Positions 1 to 5,543 of a DNA stretch of 64,000 nt are shown piece after piece; within the stretch, counting starts at the first letter, position 1; every line of letters starts with the position of its first letter. The position numbers were made by a program, and so were the translations under genes. The notes under the pieces are model-generated. The model did not search any database. It was not told the DNA's origin and worked only from the letters and a program-made list of their open reading frames with translations. Source of the stretch: Paracoccus sp. IB05 (GTDB taxonomy: Bacteria > Pseudomonadota > Alphaproteobacteria > Rhodobacterales > Rhodobacteraceae); contig NZ_JAEFCF010000005.1 in the NCBI RefSeq assembly GCF_016405985.1, forward strand, positions 1 to 64,000. The letters run 5' to 3'.

Positions 1-2
1 TT

Positions 3-647
3 GCCCCCGGTGGCTCTGACCCGAACTACATGGGCAATGCTATCGCTGACGCGGGTATGATCCTCGCGGATGCGTGGGCGAAGCGTACTGACGCCCAGAA
101 GCTCCAACGCTCTAACGAGCGGATCAAAGAGCTTCAAACCAAGCTCGATCATCAAACCCTCCGGCCCAAGGTCGGTGGGGTCTATGCCCAGCGGGAAATG
201 TCGCCTATGCTGCCTGCAGCAAATGGGGGCAGTAATGGTCAAAATGCTTCGTCAGTACCTCCTTCTGGTGGTTCTGCTCGCATTCCTGATGGGGATAATG
301 CTTGGTTTGGGCGGGGTCTAAGCACTAAAAGTGCTTTAGACGACCGTCGAAAGGTCGATAATCAAGATATCAAGACTCATCCCGGGGTCATGGTTCTTGA
401 TAACCCCAATCTCCCCTTTGATATCTACGTCCCGACGCTTGATGGGGATGAGGCTCTCACCTTCAATGAGTTGCCGGGGCTTCTGGCTGCCGGCGCTGCC
501 ACCGCTGGCGTTCACGCCGTTCGTGGTGCGAGGGGTATGTATAACCTCTTCGCTGATCCTCACTCCGGCAAGCGGCCTAAAATGGCTGGTGGGCGCGTAA
601 AGTCGCCCAAGAAAAACAGCGCTGGTAAGCGCCCGTTCCAACCATGA
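3..647 (+). CDS. Microvirus DNA pilot protein (VP2/H-like), 5' truncated
   Basis: Forms the DNA-delivery component of the microvirus capsid. The frame is open from base 3 (reading APGGSDPNY before the first ATG at 30), so the gene starts upstream of the window and the ATG at 30 is internal. Visible features: an alanine-rich start, a helical coiled-coil-like stretch at about residues 20-45 of the visible part (QKLQRSNERIKELQTKL), a Gly/Ser-rich linker, then a segment with VPTLDGDEAL that resembles the C-terminal part of pilot proteins in related phages. The tail is basic (KSPKKNSAGKR), as expected for a DNA-contacting protein. The stop codon overlaps the start of the next small gene (ATGA). 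Identification rests on position, composition and the partner genes; sequence conservation in this family is low. Confidence 0.7.
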   Translation, partial: APGGSDPNYMGNAIADAGMILADAWAKRTDAQKLQRSNERIKELQTKLDHQTLRPKVGGVYAQREMSPMLPAANGGSNGQNASSVPPSGGSARIPDGDNAWFGRGLSTKSALDDRRKVDNQDIKTHPGVMVLDNPNLPFDIYVPTLDGDEALTFNELPGLLAAGAATAGVHAVRGARGMYNLFADPHSGKRPKMAGGRVKSPKKNSAGKRPFQP

Positions 648-742
648 AGCGCTGCAAGAAATGCGCTGAACGCCGCGCTGCTTTGAAGCTGGCGGCGAAA
701 AAATTCATCATCAAAATCAAGCCTAAAAGGAACGTCAAATGA
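644..742 (+). CDS. 32-residue basic J-like DNA-binding protein of the microvirus
   Basis: This open frame encodes 32 residues. Its ATG overlaps the pilot gene's TGA and its own TGA overlaps the capsid ATG (ATGA at both ends), which strongly suggests translational coupling and a real gene. The product has 15 Lys or Arg residues and a CKKC motif near the N terminus. Known: microviruses carry a tiny basic protein (J in phiX174, a VP8-like protein elsewhere) that condenses ssDNA in the capsid; its gene is often missed because it is so short. Inference: this is the equivalent. The paired cysteines could bind metal or form a disulfide. No homology search was possible. Confidence 0.65.
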   Translation: MKRCKKCAERRAALKLAAKKFIIKIKPKRNVK

Positions 743-2319
743 CGACCTATCAAAACGCGCGCAACACGCGCCGCGAGAGCATCACTAATCTTGGCCGCTT
801 CCGTGGGGGCATGCTCTCTCCGGTCGCGTTCACTGCCGTTCGCCCGTCCGAAGGTGGTATGCTTTCACAGCAGATCACCTATGAGCTGGATCCGATCGCC
901 GGTCGCATGGTCACGCCCATGTATGCGGAACTCACAGTTGTATTCGTCCCTGTTCAGGCGATGGATGCGCTGAAAAACCCTGACGCAGATTACCCTGGAC
1001 TGACTGAGGTCGTGCGCGAAAAATACCTCTCGGGCAATCCGCTGTTCGTGCTTGAAAACGAGAATGAAATCTCTAAGCGCTGCCGGATCAATCCCCGGTC
1101 CATCGGCGGTGTAAAAAAGGTTTCCGAGACTATCCGGCTCGGCCATAACGCCGCCGTCAACTTCCTGCGCACCCGCAAGTATGTGAAGGCGACAAAGCTT
1201 CTGGCGTCCTCTACCGCGAGCACCCCTGCCCTGATCAGCCGCACGTCTCTGGAAATGCTCAACGGCGTTCTTGATCCTGACGACCGGATCAATGGCGAAG
1301 TTCAGTTGGCGCTGCCGACTGTTCAGCTTCCGGTCTATGGTATTGGCACCAATGCCAACCCGTCTGGTGCGGGTGCCTTGGCTCCCGCTATCAAGGAAAG
1401 CAACAGCAAAGTCAGGGACTATGCGAAGGGGTACAGTACCGCTGTTACGGGTAACGGCGTTCATATCAATGTGACGCCGAGCGGTCATCCGCATGTCTTC
1501 GCGCAGCTTGACGCTGTTGCCGCTGGCGGCTTGTCCCTCACCGATCTGTACAACGCAGAAAAGAAAGACAGCCTCGTTCGTATTCTGCGCCAGATCGTTG
1601 ACGAAAATTCCGAGTATGGCGAGGAAATGGCTGTGCGCTATGCGCATGGTATGTCTGTTGACCCGGGAAGGAACCCGTTCATCCTCTCGGAACAGCGCGT
1701 CCAGTTCGGGCGTAACCTTGTCGGCGCTTCCGATACTACCGGCGTTCAGGAAAATGTCCGGCGCTCTGACATGGCTGCATCCATCAATGTGATGGTGCCT
1801 GTTCCCAAAACCGAGCTCGGCGGCGTGATCATGACTTTCGCCTCGCTCAAGCCCGACGAAACGCTTGCGGCGCAACCTCACCCCTTCCTCTCGGATAACT
1901 GGGGCGTTGATAACTTCCTCGCTGACGAACTGGCGCTTGATCCTGTTCCGGTCACTATCCGCGATCTTTCCAGCAATCCGCCAAACGCTGCCGCTGAAAG
2001 TACACGCGTCATGTACACGGGCCACAATGCCTTGAAACAGACCTATGTCAGCTACGGCCTGAGCCGCCAGCTTGACCCTACCACGGTCGAAAACAAGACC
2101 GCTATCTGGCAACTGGAAATCCCTCTCTCGGTCACGCCGGATAACATCCTGTATCCGGCTGACCTGCCCCATTACCCCTTCGCTGACCAGCTTGCAGAGG
2201 TCTGCACGTTTACCATTGCGTCAAACATGACGCTTGGCACTCCGATGATCCTTGGGCCGACGCCGGTGGAAACCCTTGCAATCATCGACAGCGATAACCT
2301 GTTCGGAGACGACGAATGA
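739..2319 (+). CDS. Microvirus major capsid protein (VP1/F)
   Basis: Builds the T=1 icosahedral capsid. The 526-residue length is typical for microvirus F/VP1 proteins (about 500-600). The N-terminal segment (residues 10-60, with a conserved Gly/Ser-rich stretch leading into YELDPIAGRMVTPMYAELTV) and the VFVPVQAMD motif resemble the start of the jelly-roll in alphaproteobacterial microvirus capsid proteins. Later segments with RVQFGRNLVGASDTTG and an LPHYPFADQ region near the C terminus also fit the family. An AAGGA ribosome site lies 8 bases before the ATG at 739. The start overlaps the J-like gene and the stop overlaps the next gene by 4 bases, so capsid genes are translated as a coupled set. 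The frame is intact with no frameshift. Confidence 0.92.
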   Translation: MTTYQNARNTRRESITNLGRFRGGMLSPVAFTAVRPSEGGMLSQQITYELDPIAGRMVTPMYAELTVVFVPVQAMDALKNPDADYPGLTEVVREKYLSGNPLFVLENENEISKRCRINPRSIGGVKKVSETIRLGHNAAVNFLRTRKYVKATKLLASSTASTPALISRTSLEMLNGVLDPDDRINGEVQLALPTVQLPVYGIGTNANPSGAGALAPAIKESNSKVRDYAKGYSTAVTGNGVHINVTPSGHPHVFAQLDAVAAGGLSLTDLYNAEKKDSLVRILRQIVDENSEYGEEMAVRYAHGMSVDPGRNPFILSEQRVQFGRNLVGASDTTGVQENVRRSDMAASINVMVPVPKTELGGVIMTFASLKPDETLAAQPHPFLSDNWGVDNFLADELALDPVPVTIRDLSSNPPNAAAESTRVMYTGHNALKQTYVSYGLSRQLDPTTVENKTAIWQLEIPLSVTPDNILYPADLPHYPFADQLAEVCTFTIASNMTLGTPMILGPTPVETLAIIDSDNLFGDDE

Positions 2320-2777
2320 CCAATATTCACCGCAAGGCCGTATTCCTGTCCGCTGCTGGCGGTCGCATCGACTTCGTTCATGACGAAAGCGGGGAGCTTC
2401 TGGCTTCGGTCGCAATTCCCCCAGGGCGAATTGATGCTGCCCCCTATCTCGATATCGAGATCGAGGGCGCTACCGCTGAAATCATCGACGTGGCTGTCGT
2501 CAATCCGCGCTCCGCTTACGGCGCGGTCGAGTATGGCGAAGGCTCCTTCGACACGGCGGCTAACCCGGAGTTCCAGCCTACCCCCGCCTCTGCTCTTGAG
2601 GCCGACATGCGGCATATGATGCGCAAGCTGCAAGGCACTGAAAAGCGCCTTCAGGCCCGTATGGCGGCGCTTGATACGCTTGAGCGCATACCGGACAACC
2701 CGGAGCCGCTCATTGAGGCCCCTGCCCCGTCTCCTGAGCCTGCGCCGGTCCCTTCTCCGGCTCCTGCCGCTGAATGA
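2316..2777 (+). CDS. Microvirus hypothetical protein after the capsid gene, possible scaffold
   Basis: Encodes 153 residues; starts in an ATGA overlap with the capsid gene and ends in another with the next gene. The N-terminal 80 residues look like a small beta-rich domain (alternating hydrophobic strands with AAPYLDIEIEG). Residues 90-125 form a charged helix (EADMRHMMRKLQGTEKRLQ) likely to be a coiled coil, and the last 25 residues are Pro/Ala/Glu-rich and disordered. Known: microviruses need an internal scaffolding protein (VP3/B) encoded near VP1. Inference: position, size and a helical plus disordered tail fit such a role, but I see no family signature, so this is only a suggestion. Confidence 0.6.
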   Translation: MTNIHRKAVFLSAAGGRIDFVHDESGELLASVAIPPGRIDAAPYLDIEIEGATAEIIDVAVVNPRSAYGAVEYGEGSFDTAANPEFQPTPASALEADMRHMMRKLQGTEKRLQARMAALDTLERIPDNPEPLIEAPAPSPEPAPVPSPAPAAE

Positions 2778-3121
2778 CTTCACGGCGCTATATCAAGCGC
2801 GTCTGGCGCGTCCCGAAGGATCGGGGCGCGTTAGAGTACTTCGCCACGCTTGTGGTCAAGGCGCTTGTGAAACACGGCTGGCCCGCCAGGTGGAAACCCT
2901 GCGGTGATCCAGAGGCTGACGGCTGGTTAGATGGCTTCGTCATTTACGAACAAGGCAAGGATACGGGCGATCTGCCGCCCGACTTCCAGAACGCAACAGA
3001 AATCGCTGTCCGCATCGTCGCCCGCACATATCGGGTCGACGTGACGCAACATTACAACTGGGTCGGTCTCAACCGCCCCTATGTCGTCACCACAAGCGGA
3101 CACTTCAAAGAGGAAAAGTGA
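2774..3121 (+). CDS. Microvirus hypothetical protein, 115 aa, Trp/Tyr-rich
   Basis: A small protein I do not recognise. It overlaps the previous gene by ATGA and ends 3 bases before the amidase start, so it belongs to the same coupled operon. The product starts with a basic segment (MTSRRYIKRVWRVPK), then mixes helix (residues 17-35) and strand-like segments rich in Trp and Tyr. It has no signal peptide and no clear transmembrane segment. Being next to the amidase it could assist lysis or host entry, but nothing in the sequence proves that. The coding call rests on the overlaps and the full-length open frame. Confidence 0.6.
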   Translation: MTSRRYIKRVWRVPKDRGALEYFATLVVKALVKHGWPARWKPCGDPEADGWLDGFVIYEQGKDTGDLPPDFQNATEIAVRIVARTYRVDVTQHYNWVGLNRPYVVTTSGHFKEEK

Positions 3122-3124
3122 ACG

Positions 3125-3568
3125 ATGTTCACGCACGGTTCTGCAAAAACTCCCGTTCGGGAGGCTGTCCTTCACTGCGCTGCGATCAAGACCGGCCAAT
3201 TCAAGGGAATGAGGGCCTTTCAGGTCTTTGCCACTATCAATCAGTGGCATATCAAGCGCGGCTTTAAACACGGCTTTGGTTATCATGGCCTGTTCATGCC
3301 CGATGGTGATTTCGCTTGGGGTCGCCCTTATTCCATGGTCGGCGCTCACACATTGGGCCGGAACACCGGCACTCTCGGCTTTCTCATGATCGAAAGCCGC
3401 GAAATTACCCACATAGGTGAGTTCTCCGACTGGTTTACCGAGGATCAGCGCGAGGCTGTGAAATATTGCCTCTCGAAAATCCCCGGCCTTCAAAAGGTCT
3501 CGGGTCACAATGACCACGCCGCGCGGCTCTGCCCCGGCTTCAAGGTCAAATCGTCTGACTGGCTCTGA
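3125..3568 (+). CDS. N-acetylmuramoyl-L-alanine amidase (amidase_2, T7-lysozyme-like)
   Basis: Cleaves the amide bond between N-acetylmuramic acid and L-Ala in peptidoglycan; in a phage this serves host lysis or entry. The 147-residue protein matches the T7 lysozyme/amidase_2 fold in length and motifs. Likely zinc ligands are H17 (LHCAA), H128 (SGHND) and C136 (CPGF); Y53 (GYH) matches the catalytic tyrosine. The catalytic lysine two residues before the cysteine in T7 lysozyme is Arg134 here. The GRPYSMVGAHTLGRNTGTLG stretch is characteristic. There is no signal peptide, so it needs another route to the periplasm. It lies 3 bases after the preceding gene and is the last gene of the capsid operon. 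The phiX174-like microviruses lyse with a different protein (E), so an enzymatic lysin is notable. Confidence 0.85.
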   Translation: MFTHGSAKTPVREAVLHCAAIKTGQFKGMRAFQVFATINQWHIKRGFKHGFGYHGLFMPDGDFAWGRPYSMVGAHTLGRNTGTLGFLMIESREITHIGEFSDWFTEDQREAVKYCLSKIPGLQKVSGHNDHAARLCPGFKVKSSDWL

Positions 3569-3582
3569 TGATTTTGGGCGCG

Positions 3583-3695
3583 AGCTGACCGTTATTCCTG
3601 TGGAACATAACGGTCAGCTAGCGACCATTTAAGCCCTCGCCGCCCTATCTCAGATGGGCGGCGGGGCGTCTGCATACCCCTTGTTCCTGTATGCA
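3583..3695 (+). promoter_or_regulatory. Three consecutive hairpins before the replication gene
   Basis: The gap between the amidase and the Rep gene holds three perfect inverted repeats in a row: 13 bp arms (3583-3595 with 3607-3619), 8 bp arms (3638-3645 with 3656-3663) and 7 bp arms (3671-3677 with 3689-3695). None is followed by a T-run. On an ssDNA genome such hairpins would form directly in the virion strand. Inference: they may act as a termination/processing element for the capsid operon, a complementary-strand origin, or a packaging signal. Placement 30 bases before Rep also allows a promoter role. Confidence 0.55.
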
Positions 3696-3725
3696 CTTAA
3701 CGAGACTAAATAGGACTACCCCGCC

Positions 3726-4931
3726 ATGTGCACCCGCCCCCCGGAAATGAATGGCCACACTTTTTCGTGCCGGTCCTGTAATGACTGCCTCGACACGCGG
3801 CGGCGTCAATGGATCGCCCGCGCGCTGGCCGAAAAAACAGATCACACTCACACCCTCTGGGTCGACCTGACCTATTCCGAGGATACGCAGGAAGGCCGCG
3901 ATGCGGCTCAGATGTTCTGTTACTATGACGTCAAGATGTTCGTTGACCGGCTCCGGTCTGCTGCGCGGCGCTATGCCAAGCGCCACAAGCTGAACATCGT
4001 TCCTTATGTCCGCTTCCTTGTCGCTGGCGAACAGGGCGACCAAGAGGGGCGCTGCCATTGGCACTGCATCCTCTACACAAACTTTGACGTCCTCAAGATC
4101 GGCGAATTTCAAGCGCTGCGCGACGGAAGGCGCCAGATCGTCACTGACCGTAAAGACATGCTCACTGTCTTTGGCGGTCGAAAAATCCGCCTCAACTGGT
4201 CACTCTGGCCTGCCGGGTTCTCCTGCCTCCATGAGGTAGATCAGGGCGGGGCGTCCTATGTGCTCTCGTATGTAAATAAAGACCAGTTCACCGCTGAAAA
4301 GTCCGAAGGGACTATGCGGGAAAGCAAGTCAGAAAACTTCGCTACTGGTCTCTTCCGCATGAGCAAGCGCCCCGGCATCGGGGAAAACTTCCTCATGCGC
4401 AAATTCGAAGCTCTCGAAGCCTCCGGCTCGGTGCTTCCCTCTCTCAATATCAAGATCCCGGGTCTGAAGGGCTATTGGCACCCCTCCGGCCTTTGGCGGA
4501 AGAAAATCCTCTGGTGCCTTCTTGCTCTTAACACCCGCGCCCGTTGGGCGACTGGCTGCGATGCTGCCCAGTGGTCCTCTCTCCTTCGCAGCTGCGAAGA
4601 TAACCAACCTGATTTGGACATTCTCCATGGCAAAATCGACGAAACGGAAAACCCAGAAAACCCAGACTACGAATGCCCGGTCGGCAACGCCCGCAAGCGC
4701 GCCGCGTGGAACGCCGCAGAGCGCCCCCAAACCGCAACCCATGATGACCGCCGCTGCTCATGCTATGGCTGCCTCTCGGCGGCAACAGACGCCGATCTCG
4801 AAAGATGGGGCATCTTCCACCTTGTCGCGGGCAAGGGCTGCTCAGGCCAATTCTGGCGTGACGCCGACTGGCCCCACGGCTCCCCCCTCCCCGAGGAAGC
4901 CGCCTGTATCCTCTGGGCCTATTCGTCATAA
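3726..4931 (+). CDS. Microvirus replication initiator (VP4/A-like HUH endonuclease)
   Basis: Nicks the viral double-stranded form to start rolling-circle replication. The 401-residue protein carries an N-terminal cysteine cluster (C15, C18, C21) probably binding zinc, the HUH metal motif H111-W-H113 in GRCHWHCILY, and the nicking motif Y178-x3-Y182-x2-K185. Two tyrosines in that motif fit the superfamily-1 HUH initiators of microviruses. The C-terminal part from about residue 300 is Cys-rich and overlaps another gene in a different frame. The start at 3726 follows the three hairpins; the frame is intact. The Rep gene is last in the core order, which differs from some gokushoviruses and fits alphaproteobacterial groups. 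Confidence 0.88.
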   Translation: MCTRPPEMNGHTFSCRSCNDCLDTRRRQWIARALAEKTDHTHTLWVDLTYSEDTQEGRDAAQMFCYYDVKMFVDRLRSAARRYAKRHKLNIVPYVRFLVAGEQGDQEGRCHWHCILYTNFDVLKIGEFQALRDGRRQIVTDRKDMLTVFGGRKIRLNWSLWPAGFSCLHEVDQGGASYVLSYVNKDQFTAEKSEGTMRESKSENFATGLFRMSKRPGIGENFLMRKFEALEASGSVLPSLNIKIPGLKGYWHPSGLWRKKILWCLLALNTRARWATGCDAAQWSSLLRSCEDNQPDLDILHGKIDETENPENPDYECPVGNARKRAAWNAAERPQTATHDDRRCSCYGCLSAATDADLERWGIFHLVAGKGCSGQFWRDADWPHGSPLPEEAACILWAYSS

Positions 4932-5268
4932 TCCTGTCCTCACCCCTCCTAAGCCGGAACGTCTTATCCGCCGTCCCGGTCGGATCGCAGGCGTTCACTA
5001 CGCCGGGGCTGACAGAAAACGGTGGGACAAAAACCCCCCGGAGGCGGAGCCGAAGGGGGGTGTGGGGGTTCGGGGGAAAGGGGGGCTTGTCCCCCTGTCC
5101 CCTGAGACGTCTGCCAAGGTGCCTGACGCTTCCAAGTTGCACGAGCCTGCGAGTTCACCCACGGTGCGCGACGATAAACTAGAACGCTGCAAGGCCCGGC
5201 CAGACGACAACCGCCCGAAGGGCGGCGGCTCTGGAAAGAGCCGAGACTTCATCCCATGGTGTAAGTAA
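4627..5268 (+). CDS. Basic low-complexity microvirus protein overlapping the Rep gene
   Basis: Encodes 213 residues from ATG 4627, in the +1 frame relative to Rep, so its first 305 bases overlap the Rep C-terminal coding region. The open frame extends upstream to 4522, but the ATG at 4627 gives a plausible start (MAKSTKRKTQKTQ). The product is rich in Lys, Arg, Ser, Pro and Thr with no hydrophobic core. It ends in a Gly/Ser-rich stretch followed by RDFIPWCK. I recall similar aromatic-Pro-Trp-Cys tails on small microvirus proteins, but could not check this. It may bind DNA or assist assembly; function unknown. It is the last gene before the terminator hairpin. Confidence 0.5.
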   Translation: MAKSTKRKTQKTQTTNARSATPASAPRGTPQSAPKPQPMMTAAAHAMAASRRQQTPISKDGASSTLSRARAAQANSGVTPTGPTAPPSPRKPPVSSGPIRHNPVLTPPKPERLIRRPGRIAGVHYAGADRKRWDKNPPEAEPKGGVGVRGKGGLVPLSPETSAKVPDASKLHEPASSPTVRDDKLERCKARPDDNRPKGGGSGKSRDFIPWCK

Positions 5269-5291
5269 CTCCTAGGCAAATCCGCCAGGAC

Positions 5292-5343
5292 AAAAACCCC
5301 GGAAATTCCGCCAATCACAGGGCTGGGGATTTCCGGGGTTTTT
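5292..5343 (+). terminator. Strong hairpin terminator at the prophage right end
   Basis: A perfect 15 bp inverted repeat (AAAAACCCCGGAAAT at 5292-5306 and its complement at 5329-5343) flanks a 22-base loop. It ends in T5 on the plus strand and, because of the A5 at the other side, also works on the minus strand. It sits 23 bases after the last microvirus gene and 200 bases before the end of the convergent beta-barrel gene, so it likely stops transcription in both directions. Confidence 0.8.
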
Positions 5344-5432
5344 CGTTTCAAGGGGGACTCCCTTTCGCTGTCAATCTTTTCTGCTTGACAACATATTGTG
5401 TACCGTCCTAATCCTTGTGTTGCGCCTGCTAA

Positions 5433-5461
5433 CGTCTTGATAATGTTGCATTATCGGATGT
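5433..5461 (+). other. Candidate dif-like XerCD site beside the prophage
   Basis: An AT-rich dyad GATAAT-GTTGC-ATTATC (5439-5455) lies inside a layout resembling dif: an 11-base left arm ending in GATAA, a 7-base centre and a right arm starting TTAT. The E. coli dif dyad is CATAAT-GTAT-ATTATG. About 6 of 11 bases match the E. coli arm in each half by eye. Known temperate microviruses use host XerCD at dif. The centre is one base longer than usual, so the call is tentative. A second partial match (TTATGTT) starts at 5461. Confidence 0.3.
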
Positions 5462-5543
5462 TATGTTCGTTTCAACCAAATCACCATCTGCGGCCGCCGG
5501 TTGACGTCACAGAAGCGACCAGCTGCCGCCTGTAACATCCCCG

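Larger units (their letters stand above)
1..5343 (+). mobile_element. Integrated microvirus (Microviridae prophage), left end outside window
   Basis: Seen: one plus-strand block holds a pilot protein, a tiny basic protein, a major capsid protein, small genes, an amidase and an HUH replication initiator, nearly all joined by ATGA overlaps. It ends in a terminator hairpin and is followed by unrelated cellular genes on the opposite strand. Known: this gene set is diagnostic of Microviridae, and alphaproteobacterial relatives (for example viruses of Sulfitobacter, Ruegeria and Citromicrobium) include temperate forms. Inference: this is a prophage of roughly 5.5-6 kb. The left junction and the start of VP2 lie before base 1. 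All core genes seen are open, so it may be intact. No integrase is encoded in it, so host XerCD recombination is the likely route. An assembly chimera cannot be excluded from sequence alone. Confidence 0.85.

Noticed and set aside
5385-5414. TTGACA followed 18 bases later by TAATCC, a possible plus-strand promoter after the prophage
   Set aside because: The -10 box matches the consensus at only two positions, and nothing on the plus strand lies downstream in a sensible place, unless the prophage is circular. Kept out of the feature list.
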